A program made the translations under genes and the position numbers. A stretch of 17,135 nt of DNA, from NCBI GenBank assembly GCA_034433305.1, contig DAOUAM010000032.1, forward strand, positions 1-17,135, given 5' to 3'. Below are positions 6,998-13,714 of this stretch, one piece after another; the first letter of the stretch is position 1, and the number at the start of each line of letters is the position of its first letter. The notes beneath the pieces were generated by a model. That model saw nothing but the letters and a program-made list of their open reading frames with translations. It made no database searches and was not told the DNA's origin. Source of the DNA: DAOUAM01 sp034433305. GTDB lineage: Bacteria; Chloroflexota; Dehalococcoidia; Lucifugimonadales; DAOUAM01.

Positions 6998-9088
6998 TTA
7001 CTCGAAGCTGGCGTAGGCTAGCGGGCCATTTGCCGACTGGAGGTAGTTCTGGAACCCGTCCATGACCGTGGTGAACGGGAATTTCACGCTGTTACTGACA
7101 GGCTCCAGGATCTGGGTTGTGAACAGCACAACGTAAGGCGACTCCTCCGCCAGGATTTCCTGCAAGCGGAAGGCGTTCTCCTTGGCCTCGTCCAGGTCGG
7201 TCGTGGTCACCAGCGTGTCCGAAAGCGTATCGAACTCGGGATTGGAGTAACCGCCCGCGTTCAAGTCGCCCTTCTCGGCACGGGTGGAATGGAAGAAGTC
7301 CCGCAGGTAGTCCGGGAAGACCGTCAGGCCCCAGCCCAGGATCCACATGTCGAAGTCCTGCTCATCGAAGACACGTGTGGCGATGAGGTTGAAGCCAGTC
7401 AGGTTGGCCTTTACAGGTATGCCGGCCTCGTTCAGCCAGCGCTCGATCCATATGGCGAAGGTGGCGCGCAGCGGGTCGTAGCCGGCGCTGGGGGACAGCA
7501 GCTCGATCTGTGGCACGGGGGTGCCATCCGGCATCTTCAGCCCGCGGCCCGACACTACTACCCTGCTGTCCGGGTCCCATCTGGGCTCCTCGTCCCAGGT
7601 GAAGCCAGCGCTCTTCAACAGGCGCACCGCCTCGTTAATGCGCTGCTCCCGCGTCATGGGTCTGCCCGTGGCTGGGTCAGTGCCCAGCTTGGGCACGTCG
7701 GGGTTATACCAGGCGCCATTGCCTGGGGGCACCATGGTGTAGGCTGGCTGGGCCACCCCCTGGAGCACCGTGCTGGTGATGAACTCCTTGTCAATGAGCA
7801 CGGCCACGGCCTGCCGGAACGCCTTGATATTCTGGGGCGGCTTCCTGGTGTTGAACCCCAGGTAGCGGATGCCGTTGGGCGCATTTGCCAGCACCCTCAG
7901 GTTGGGGTTGCCGGCCAGTCGCCGCTGGAAGCCCTGCTGCAAGCCCAGGGGGGTAGCCAGGTAGTCTATCTCTCCTCGCTCCAGGGCAAGGACAGCCGCG
8001 TCCTGGCTGGCATAGACGCTGTAGATGACCGACTGGGCGTATGGGCCGCGGGTGAACTCCAGCGACACATCCCCAGTAGGCTCGCCGTAGGCGGTGAAGG
8101 AGTACACGCCTGGCTTCTCTTCCTTGTAGGCGCCGTTGGCGTACTCAGTCACCTTGCTATTGGCAAAGTAGTAGTTGGGGTTGGCCCTGGCCTCGAAGAA
8201 GGCGCCCCTCTCCCATCTCACGGACGTCATCTCGGCAGCCTTGGGCTCGTTTTCGGGGACGATGGCGTAAAGCGCCCTCTGGCGTTCCTCCAGTGTTGCC
8301 GCCTGCTTGGCCTGATTGACCAGCGGCTCCCAGAAGTGCCTGGCGACGAAGATAACCCCGGACAGCCCATACTGCCAGCGGGCCAGGCCAGGCTTGCTCT
8401 TGAAGTAGTACTTGACCGTGGAGTCGTCCAGGGCCTCCACCCTGTCTATGATTTCAGCGTCAATATCGCTGGCCCAGTTGCCGGGAAGCTGGAACTCCAG
8501 GACCGTGTTGATGGTGAACACCACATCGCGGGCGGTGATGGGCTGGCCGTCGCTCCACTTGGCGTCCTTTCTGACCTTGACCGTCGTCGTCCAGAGCTCT
8601 CCCTCCTGTACAAAGTCAGTGGGGAAGCCATCGGCCCAGGCCGGCACCCAGTCGAAGCGGGCATCTGAGAGGCCGTAGAGGAAGGGGTACTGGTTCAACT
8701 GCGTGTAAAAGTTCCAGGCCGTGGAGTCAGGGCCGAGGATTGACCAGATATTAGTCGTGGTCACGTCATCCAGGATTCCGATGCGCCATACCTTGGGCTG
8801 CGGCACTGGCGTGGGGGTGGGCTGAGGGGTAGGAGTGGCTGGCCGTGGCGTGGGCGTTATGACCACCTGGACTGTCCTCTCGACCACCACGGTGCGCTCC
8901 ACAGGCACGGTGCGCTCCACCACTACTGTCTGCTGTACTGGTACCGTCCTCTCCACTACCACCGTTCTCTCCACGGGGACCTGCACGGTACGCTCAACGA
9001 CTCTCTCCCCGCAGGCCAGGGCGGCACCGATGGCTGCAATGCACATCAGGCCTACCCACAATCTTAGTCCCAGGAGCTTTTTAGCCAT
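6998..9088 (-). CDS. Peptide-type ABC transporter substrate-binding lipoprotein (family 5) with VERTV-repeat stalk
   Basis: This is the extracytoplasmic receptor for the OppBCDF-type importer, first gene of the operon. I start at ATG 9088 (696 residues). It has GGAGG at 9094-9098 and a proper lipoprotein signal (residues 1-25, AALAC, Cys26). An alternative ATG at 9148 would sit at the predicted transcription start. Residues 38-73 are three 12-residue repeats of the pattern PVERTVVVERTV, followed by a Thr/Pro linker to about 98; together they probably form a stalk from the membrane. The SBP_bac_5 fold begins near 100, with the characteristic VRKDAKWSDG and DVVFTINTVLE region and, later, RYLGFNTRKP and FRQAVAVLIDKEF. 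It is longer than E. coli OppA or DppA, partly from the stalk. It is clearly paralogous to the protein at 9471-11462; both end in Phe-Glu. The ligand is unknown. Confidence 0.93.
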   Translation of the reverse strand: MAKKLLGLRLWVGLMCIAAIGAALACGERVVERTVQVPVERTVVVERTVPVQQTVVVERTVPVERTVVVERTVQVVITPTPRPATPTPQPTPTPVPQPKVWRIGILDDVTTTNIWSILGPDSTAWNFYTQLNQYPFLYGLSDARFDWVPAWADGFPTDFVQEGELWTTTVKVRKDAKWSDGQPITARDVVFTINTVLEFQLPGNWASDIDAEIIDRVEALDDSTVKYYFKSKPGLARWQYGLSGVIFVARHFWEPLVNQAKQAATLEERQRALYAIVPENEPKAAEMTSVRWERGAFFEARANPNYYFANSKVTEYANGAYKEEKPGVYSFTAYGEPTGDVSLEFTRGPYAQSVIYSVYASQDAAVLALERGEIDYLATPLGLQQGFQRRLAGNPNLRVLANAPNGIRYLGFNTRKPPQNIKAFRQAVAVLIDKEFITSTVLQGVAQPAYTMVPPGNGAWYNPDVPKLGTDPATGRPMTREQRINEAVRLLKSAGFTWDEEPRWDPDSRVVVSGRGLKMPDGTPVPQIELLSPSAGYDPLRATFAIWIERWLNEAGIPVKANLTGFNLIATRVFDEQDFDMWILGWGLTVFPDYLRDFFHSTRAEKGDLNAGGYSNPEFDTLSDTLVTTTDLDEAKENAFRLQEILAEESPYVVLFTTQILEPVSNSVKFPFTTVMDGFQNYLQSANGPLAYASFE
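8870..8977 (-). repeat. Three 36-bp tandem repeats coding a VERTV stalk
   Basis: Within the binding-protein gene, 108 bases code three consecutive 12-residue units: PVERTVVVERTV, PVQQTVVVERTV and PVERTVVVERTV. Partial units flank them (VVERTVQV before, QVVITPTP after). The DNA copies differ at third positions, so the amino-acid pattern rather than the nucleotide sequence appears conserved. The neighbouring paralogue has only one unit. Confidence 0.85.
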
Positions 9089-9154
9089 TGCATCCTCCAA
9101 TTGGATGATATCCAGCAGTGAAAGTGCCGTAGGCCAGCATGTTCTCAAGGTAGC

Positions 9155-9183
9155 TTTGTAGCATATCCTGTTAAGCTTGTCAA
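9155..9183 (-). promoter_or_regulatory. Promoter of the peptide importer operon (extended -10)
   Basis: On the minus strand TTGACA (9178-9183, perfect -35) is followed after exactly 17 bases by TACAAA (9155-9160), preceded by TGC as an extended -10. Transcription would begin near 9148, about 60 bases before the chosen ATG at 9088. Confidence 0.7.
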
Positions 9184-9470
9184 TTAACGGAGGCGTATAA
9201 ACTGGGGGCTTTGGCCCGTGTGGTGGCCCAGAGTCTCAGAGTCGTCTCGATGAGGCACAATATTATCTTTGTCATTCATCACGCAATGCGCTAAGAAATA
9301 GTATGGGCAGGCCCGTCGGGATGATGGTGGTAGGGGTGCGTTCCAGGGGAGTTTGACGTGCCGTCTGGTTGTCTATTTCAACACTGGAGCTACCTTCGAA
9401 ACACGCCTGCTGTCTATTCAGTGGCGATAGGTCGGGAAATATGGCGACGCGCCGCGAGGAGAGGGCCAGC
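9184..9470 (+). promoter_or_regulatory. Leader region of the second binding protein, candidate promoter 9269-9297
   Basis: This is the rest of the 382-bp divergent gap between the two paralogous binding-protein genes. TTGTCA (9269-9274) with a 17-base spacer and TAAGAA (9292-9297) is a fair plus-strand promoter. TTGTCT (9369-9374) with TACCTT (9391-9396) is a weaker alternative nearer the gene. No regulator gene, riboswitch or tandem operator was recognised. Confidence 0.35.
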
Positions 9471-11462
9471 ATGCCCAGACTTCTAGCTACAACCTTCGTA
9501 ATTGCCCTGGCACTTGTGGCCCTGGCCTGCACCAGGGAGGTCCAGGTGCCAGTGGAGCGTACCGTTGTCGTGGAGCGCATGGTACAGGTCCTGGTCACGC
9601 CCACCAGCGTGCCACCGACGCCTACTCCCGTGCCCGCGCCCAGGGTCTATAAGCTGGGCATCTACGCGGAGCCCAACACTCGCAACTTCTGGAACTATAT
9701 GGGCGGCCCAGGTGCCTCGGTCTGGACAGGCTTCGTCCTGGATGGCGTGGCCACAACCCTTTACACCTACTCGGACCAGCGCTTCGACTGGGTGCCCCTC
9801 CTGGCTGACGGCTTTCCCACGCCTCTAGCCAGAGAGACTGTCGGGGACAAGACCTACTGGACATCCACAGTCAAGCTGAAGAAGGGCGCTACCTGGAGCG
9901 ACGGCGTCGAGATCACCGCCGACGACTTTGTCTTCGTGGTAGACACGGTGCTGGAGTTCCAGCTTGGTTCCAACTGGGCCAACAGCGTCAACCCCGACTA
10001 CGTTGACCATGTGGATGCCCTGGACTCCCATACCCTCAAGGTGTTCTTCAAGAGTACAGACTCAGAAGGCAACCCCATCACGCCGGGGCTGAGCGTGTGG
10101 CAGTTTGGTCTGGCCTTTATGCCCATCCTGCCAAAGCACTACTGGGAGTCGGTTGTCCAGGCCGCCAGGTCTGCGGGCGACCTCCAGGCCCGCCAGCAGG
10201 CCCTCTTCGCCTACGTGCCGGAGAACGAGCCTACAGCCAATGGCACGGTGCTGAGCAAGTGGGAACCTGGTGCCTTTATTGAGTACCGCCCGGCCGCCAA
10301 CTGGTTCAGGAAGGGCATCAAGGTGGTGCAGTACGAAAACGGCGCCTACCGCGAGCTGGCCCCCTGGAATGGCTACGATGTCACCTTCTACGGCAACGCC
10401 CAGGGACCTACCTCCCTGGAGCTTGAGATAGGCCCACACTTCGACAGCGAGATTTTCAACCTCTACTCCGGCCAGGAAGCCGCTGTGCTGGCTTTGATGA
10501 ACGGCGACGTTGACTACATCTTCAACCCCAACGGCCTGGACAGGGGGTTCCAGGAGCGTATCCGGTCGGCCCAGGACCTGCGCATTGTGTCCAATCCGTC
10601 CATGAACCTGAGGTACCTTGGCTTCAACGTGCGCAAGGCCCCTATGGACAACAAGGCCTTCCGGCAAGCGCTGGCCACGCTCATTGACAAGGAGTTTGTC
10701 TGTGGCACCCTGCTGCAGGGGGCCGCGTTCCCGGCTTACTCCATGGTGCCCCAGGGCAACGCCTTCTGGTACAACGGCCAGGTCTCTCGCACAGGCGAGG
10801 GCTTGGGCCGGGCGGAGCGCGTTGCCAGGGCGGTGCAGTTGCTCAAGGACGCAGGCTTCACCTATGAGGTAGAACCAAAGGTGAGCGAGGATGGCCGGTT
10901 CGTGGAGGTGAAGGGCAAGGGCCTGAGAATGCCAGATGGGACGCCCGTCCCGGAGTTGACCATTCTGGCGCCCAGCGCGGGCTACGACCCCTTGCGCGCG
11001 TCCTTCGCCATCTGGATCGAGCGCTGGCTCAACGAAATTGGCGTGCCTGCCCGGGCCGAGCTCACCAGCATTAACCTCATCGGCGAGAAGCTGTTCAGTG
11101 AGACGGCAGCCCAGGACGTGGACATGTGGGTGCTGGGCTGGAGCCTGACCCTGTTCCCGGACTACCTGGAGAGCTTCTTCCACAGCCGGCACGCTGACGG
11201 TGGCTTCAACTGGGGCGGGTATGCCAATCCTGAGTTCGACCGCCTGGCGGAAGAGTTGCTCATGGAGACGGACCTGGAGCGGGCGCGGCAGAAGGTCATG
11301 CGCATGCAGGAGTTCCTGGCCGACGACCTGCCTTACGTTACCCTCTTCACCACGTCCATACAGGACGCCTACCGGCCCAACATAGTGAGGTTCCCCTACA
11401 CCGAGACCCTGGGTGGCATACCCTTCGTCAACGGCTTGCAGCAAAAGGTGATGTTCGAGTAG
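9471..11462 (+). CDS. Peptide-type ABC transporter substrate-binding lipoprotein (family 5), paralogue of the operon receptor
   Basis: This is a second SBP_bac_5 receptor, divergently transcribed. The start at 9471 (663 residues) is chosen because GAGGAGAGGG (9456-9465) precedes it and it begins a clean lipoprotein signal (residues 1-19, VALAC, Cys20). In-frame TTG 9369 and ATG 9441 are upstream alternatives with weaker sites. The stalk has one PVERTVVVERMV unit followed by a TPT-rich linker. The body matches the operon receptor along its length, for example KGLRMPDGTPVPE, PSAGYDPLRASFAIWIERWL, DMWVLGWSLTLFPDYL and NPEFDRLAEELL. No permease or ATPase accompanies it on this strand, so it probably uses the neighbouring OppBCDF-type channel with a different ligand range (inference). 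Hairpins follow the stop. Confidence 0.92.
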   Translation: MPRLLATTFVIALALVALACTREVQVPVERTVVVERMVQVLVTPTSVPPTPTPVPAPRVYKLGIYAEPNTRNFWNYMGGPGASVWTGFVLDGVATTLYTYSDQRFDWVPLLADGFPTPLARETVGDKTYWTSTVKLKKGATWSDGVEITADDFVFVVDTVLEFQLGSNWANSVNPDYVDHVDALDSHTLKVFFKSTDSEGNPITPGLSVWQFGLAFMPILPKHYWESVVQAARSAGDLQARQQALFAYVPENEPTANGTVLSKWEPGAFIEYRPAANWFRKGIKVVQYENGAYRELAPWNGYDVTFYGNAQGPTSLELEIGPHFDSEIFNLYSGQEAAVLALMNGDVDYIFNPNGLDRGFQERIRSAQDLRIVSNPSMNLRYLGFNVRKAPMDNKAFRQALATLIDKEFVCGTLLQGAAFPAYSMVPQGNAFWYNGQVSRTGEGLGRAERVARAVQLLKDAGFTYEVEPKVSEDGRFVEVKGKGLRMPDGTPVPELTILAPSAGYDPLRASFAIWIERWLNEIGVPARAELTSINLIGEKLFSETAAQDVDMWVLGWSLTLFPDYLESFFHSRHADGGFNWGGYANPEFDRLAEELLMETDLERARQKVMRMQEFLADDLPYVTLFTTSIQDAYRPNIVRFPYTETLGGIPFVNGLQQKVMFE

Positions 11463-11472
11463 GCCAGCCGCG

Positions 11473-11551
11473 CGGGCTCAAGTCAGCCCGGAATGCTCCG
11501 GCAGCCAGGCCACTCGCCAAGGCCTGGCTGCCGGAGTCCCACGCGGTGGGA
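11473..11551 (+). terminator. Cluster of three hairpins after the second binding-protein gene
   Basis: Starting 11 bases after the stop are three stem-loops in a row. The first is 6 bp (11473-11478/11485-11490). The second is a perfect 16-bp GC-rich stem (11496-11511/11521-11536) with a 9-base loop. The third is 6 bp (11537-11542/11546-11551). No T-run follows, so this is a likely but unproven termination or mRNA-end structure. Confidence 0.5.
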
Positions 11552-11908
11552 TGAAGGGGACGTCATACTCTGCTTTAAGGCCGAGACTGCCATACCACCT
11601 CTGCCTGAAAGTGGCGGTAAAGTCCCTTCTCCCCTGACAGGAGAAGGCCCGGGCTTGCCGAGGGGATGAGGGGGAAACTTCACCCACCACCTTCACGCAG
11701 ACCTCCTCTGAATAGTCATTCCCAGCGGAGCAAGGAATCCAGTGCCTTGCGATTTGCTGCCTCATTCACCTGGTGCAGCGTTGGCATGCCACTGATGTAC
11801 GCGCGGACTTCAAGCCCGCCCCGGGGATACCACCTGGCGCATGGCTTGAAGGCGGATTGACCGCGGCGAAGGCCCCAGTAATTGTTGTTGCTACGGTGCC
11901 TGGGAACA
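11552..11908. repeat. Non-coding stretch with REP-like palindromic sequence
   Basis: No gene is supported in this part of the 553-bp gap. It holds CCTTCTCC/GGAGAAGG (11625-11632/11640-11647), followed by GAGGGGATGAGGGGG-type sequence, and then GTCATTCCC with GGAATCC (about 11715-11740). Both have the look of the short dispersed palindromic repeats common between genes in many bacterial genomes. Single copies in this window cannot prove they are repeated. Confidence 0.35.
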
Positions 11909-11936
11909 TTTTCAGGCCCGCCCTCGTCTGTATAGT
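11909..11936 (+). promoter_or_regulatory. Candidate promoter for the SIMPL lipoprotein gene
   Basis: TTTTCA (11909-11914), a 16-base spacer and TATAGT (11931-11936) match the -35/-10 consensus at 4/6 and 5/6. The predicted start is near 11943, about 70 bases before the GTG at 12016. Confidence 0.45.
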
Positions 11937-12015
11937 TGAAGAGGTTGCAAAGGTGCCAGCAACCCACAGCACCCTTGGAAATCAAGGAGAAACCGGGAAT
12001 AAGGAGGTAAGCAAA

Positions 12016-12972
12016 GTGAACAAGCTCAAGGTACTGGCAGCGGCGCTGGGAGTAACAGCGCTGCTTTCGGCGGCGATAGCCTGTGGCAACAGCGAAGCGT
12101 CGGTGTCGCCTGGCCCGTCCCAGTCTGTCCCCTCGTCAAGTCAGGGCGTCGTTGACGTAAGCGTCCCGGCCACGGGAGCGCCAGCAGGCGTGGCCGTCGC
12201 CCCTCGGGCGCCCCAGCCAGAGGTGGGAATGTCTTCGGTGGCGGTGCCCTCGGGTGTGAGCGGTATGCCTGCATACTCCGGGTCCCTGTTCCAGCAGGCC
12301 AATGGCTCCCAGACCGGCATATGGGTGACTGGCGAGGCGGTAGTGTCCCTGGACCCTGACCTGGCGGTAATAAACATCGGAGTGGAATCCACGGCCCAGA
12401 CCGTAGCCGAGGCCCGTGACAAGGCCGCCAAGGCCATGGACGCCATCATTGCGGCCTTGCATGCTCGCGGCATCCAGGACAAGGACATTCAGACCCAGTA
12501 CTTCAGCATCTATCCGCGCTATGAGTACCGCGAAGTGATGGAGAGCGGCGGGCGGACGGGCAAGCAGGTGCTGGTCGGCTACGTTGTCAACAACTCCGCC
12601 ACGGTGAAGGTGCGGGACCTGGAGGCTGTTGGTGCCATAATTGACGAGGTAGTGGTGGCTGGCGGCGACGAGACCAGGATCAACGGCATAAGCTTCACGG
12701 TTGAGGACCCCAAGCCGCTCATGAACGACCTGCGCAAGGCCGCCGTCGAGGACGCCATCGCCAAGGCTGAGCAGTTCGCCCAGCTCACCAACGTCACCCT
12801 GGGTAAGCTGGTGTACATCAGCGAGGTGAGCGCCAGCGCCCCGGTCATCATGAAGGAATACGACCTGCGGGCCGCTGCTGAGGGGTACGCCGCGCCAATG
12901 CCCACGACTCCCATAAGCGGCGGTGAGCTGGAAGTGCGCATGATGGTGCAGGCTGTCTTCGCTATCCAGTAG
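12016..12972 (+). CDS. SIMPL (DUF541) domain lipoprotein
   Basis: This 318-residue surface lipoprotein has a SIMPL domain, a family of exported proteins with poorly defined function, linked in some bacteria to stress tolerance or outer-surface antigens. The GTG at 12016 is chosen over the longer frame from 11773. AAGGAGGT (12001-12008) lies seven bases upstream, and the GTG opens a lipoprotein signal (1-22, AIAC, Cys23). Residues 24-98 are a low-complexity Ser/Pro/Val/Ala linker. The SIMPL domain runs from about 100 (GIWVTGEAVVSLDPDLAVI) to the end, with VGYVVNNSATVKVRD, the FTVEDP strand and a helix rich in Ala/Glu/Lys (AAVEDAIAKAEQFAQ). It is a single-gene unit with its own promoter candidate and a terminator. 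No functional link to its neighbours is evident. Confidence 0.88.
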   Translation: MNKLKVLAAALGVTALLSAAIACGNSEASVSPGPSQSVPSSSQGVVDVSVPATGAPAGVAVAPRAPQPEVGMSSVAVPSGVSGMPAYSGSLFQQANGSQTGIWVTGEAVVSLDPDLAVINIGVESTAQTVAEARDKAAKAMDAIIAALHARGIQDKDIQTQYFSIYPRYEYREVMESGGRTGKQVLVGYVVNNSATVKVRDLEAVGAIIDEVVVAGGDETRINGISFTVEDPKPLMNDLRKAAVEDAIAKAEQFAQLTNVTLGKLVYISEVSASAPVIMKEYDLRAAAEGYAAPMPTTPISGGELEVRMMVQAVFAIQ

Positions 12973-13000
12973 CCACGGACCTGGCAACAGTCTCGTTAGA

Positions 13001-13031
13001 AGAGCGGGCGCTCATCTGGGTGCCCGCTTTT
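13001..13031 (+). terminator. Rho-independent terminator after the SIMPL gene
   Basis: An 11-bp stem (13003-13013 with 13018-13028, two G-U pairs) with loop ATCT is followed by a TTTT run (13028-13031). It lies about 30 bases after the stop and separates this gene from the dcd-rib operon. Confidence 0.75.
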
Positions 13032-13064
13032 GCTGTCATGGCCGAAACGTGGTACGGCGCAACA

Positions 13065-13093
13065 TTGCGCGCCACCTGGGTGACTGCTACAAT
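13065..13093 (+). promoter_or_regulatory. Promoter of the dcd-rib operon (extended -10)
   Basis: TTGCGC (13065-13070), exactly 17 bases, then TACAAT (13088-13093, 5/6), with TGC directly before it as an extended -10. Transcription would start near 13100, giving a leader of about 32 bases to the dcd ATG. That leader is far too short for an FMN riboswitch. Confidence 0.7.
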
Positions 13094-13131
13094 TCGTCTA
13101 GTCCAGACACGTCCAGGCACACGGAGGGCCG

Positions 13132-13695
13132 ATGGTTCTCAGCGACCGCAGCATCAAAGAGGAGCTTGCCAGGGGGCGTATTGTCATCAGGCCGCTGGGT
13201 GAAGGCTGCATCCAGCCCGCCAGCGTGGATGTCCACCTGGATCGCAGGCTCCTGGTCTTTCGCAACTCCCGCCGGCCCTACATAGACGTCCGCGAGGATG
13301 TCAGCGACCTGACAGATATGGTAGAGATTGAAGGAGACAGGCCTTTTATCCTTCACCCGGGCGAGTTCGTCCTGGCCAGCACGCTGGAGCACATAGAGGT
13401 CCCGGAAGACCTGGTGGCCCGCCTGGAGGGCAAAAGCTCACTGGGGCGCATCGGCCTGCTCATCCACTCCACGGCTGGCTACGTTGACCCGGGCTGGAAA
13501 GGCCACCTGACCCTGGAGCTGAGCAACGTCGCCAGCCTCCCGGTGACCCTCTACTACGGCATGAAGATCGGCCAGATTTCCTTTCTGCGGCTCACGACCC
13601 CCGCCGAGAACCTGTACGGCTCCCCTGCGCTGGGCAGCAAGTACCAGGGCCAGACGGAGCCGACGGCGAGCCGCGTTTTCAGGGACTTCCAGTAA
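13132..13695 (+). CDS. dcd: dCTP deaminase, probably bifunctional deaminase/dUTPase
   Basis: The enzyme deaminates dCTP toward dUMP supply for thymidylate synthesis, in the cytoplasm. The 187-residue protein has the trimeric dUTPase-like fold. The active-site region is GKSSLGRIG with Ser102 and Arg106, then HSTAGYVDPGW (112-122), and Glu129 in TLELSN. The residue numbering and the GKSSLGR, HSTAG, TLELSN and SKYQGQ stretches closely follow the bifunctional Mycobacterium tuberculosis enzyme as I remember it (HSTAG instead of the E. coli-type HVTAH). I therefore expect direct conversion of dCTP to dUMP plus diphosphate (inference). GGAGG lies at 13123-13127. It is the first gene of the operon, with ribD 19 bases downstream. 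Confidence 0.92.
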   Translation: MVLSDRSIKEELARGRIVIRPLGEGCIQPASVDVHLDRRLLVFRNSRRPYIDVREDVSDLTDMVEIEGDRPFILHPGEFVLASTLEHIEVPEDLVARLEGKSSLGRIGLLIHSTAGYVDPGWKGHLTLELSNVASLPVTLYYGMKIGQISFLRLTTPAENLYGSPALGSKYQGQTEPTASRVFRDFQ

Positions 13696-13714
13696 AACGC
13701 CTGACAGTTCCACA

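Noticed and set aside
7289..8668. 459-codon plus-strand open frame
   Set aside because: It is opposite the first binding-protein gene and has no motif, ribosome site or promoter of its own. It is a GC-rich shadow.
8870..8977. CRISPR or VNTR in non-coding DNA
   Set aside because: The repeats are in-frame codons of a lipoprotein stalk with third-position variation and no unique spacers.
9089..9148. Start of the operon receptor at ATG 9148
   Set aside because: It would coincide with the predicted transcription start and add 20 residues before a proper lipoprotein signal. ATG 9088 has GGAGG.
10062..11444. 460-codon minus-strand open frame
   Set aside because: It lies opposite the second binding-protein gene, whose protein has clear family motifs and a good ribosome site. 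The antisense translation has no recognisable motif and is typical of GC-rich shadow frames.
11716..11985. 89-codon minus-strand frame in the intergenic gap
   Set aside because: It resembles no family I know, lacks a clear ribosome site and overlaps REP-like and promoter sequence. A coding role is not supported.
11773..12015. 81-residue N-terminal extension of the SIMPL protein
   Set aside because: It would bury a clean lipoprotein signal. The GTG at 12016 has a strong Shine-Dalgarno, and a promoter candidate sits inside the extension.
12973..13131. FMN riboswitch ahead of the rib genes
   Set aside because: No aptamer-like conserved segments were seen. The stretch is filled by a terminator and a promoter with a short leader.
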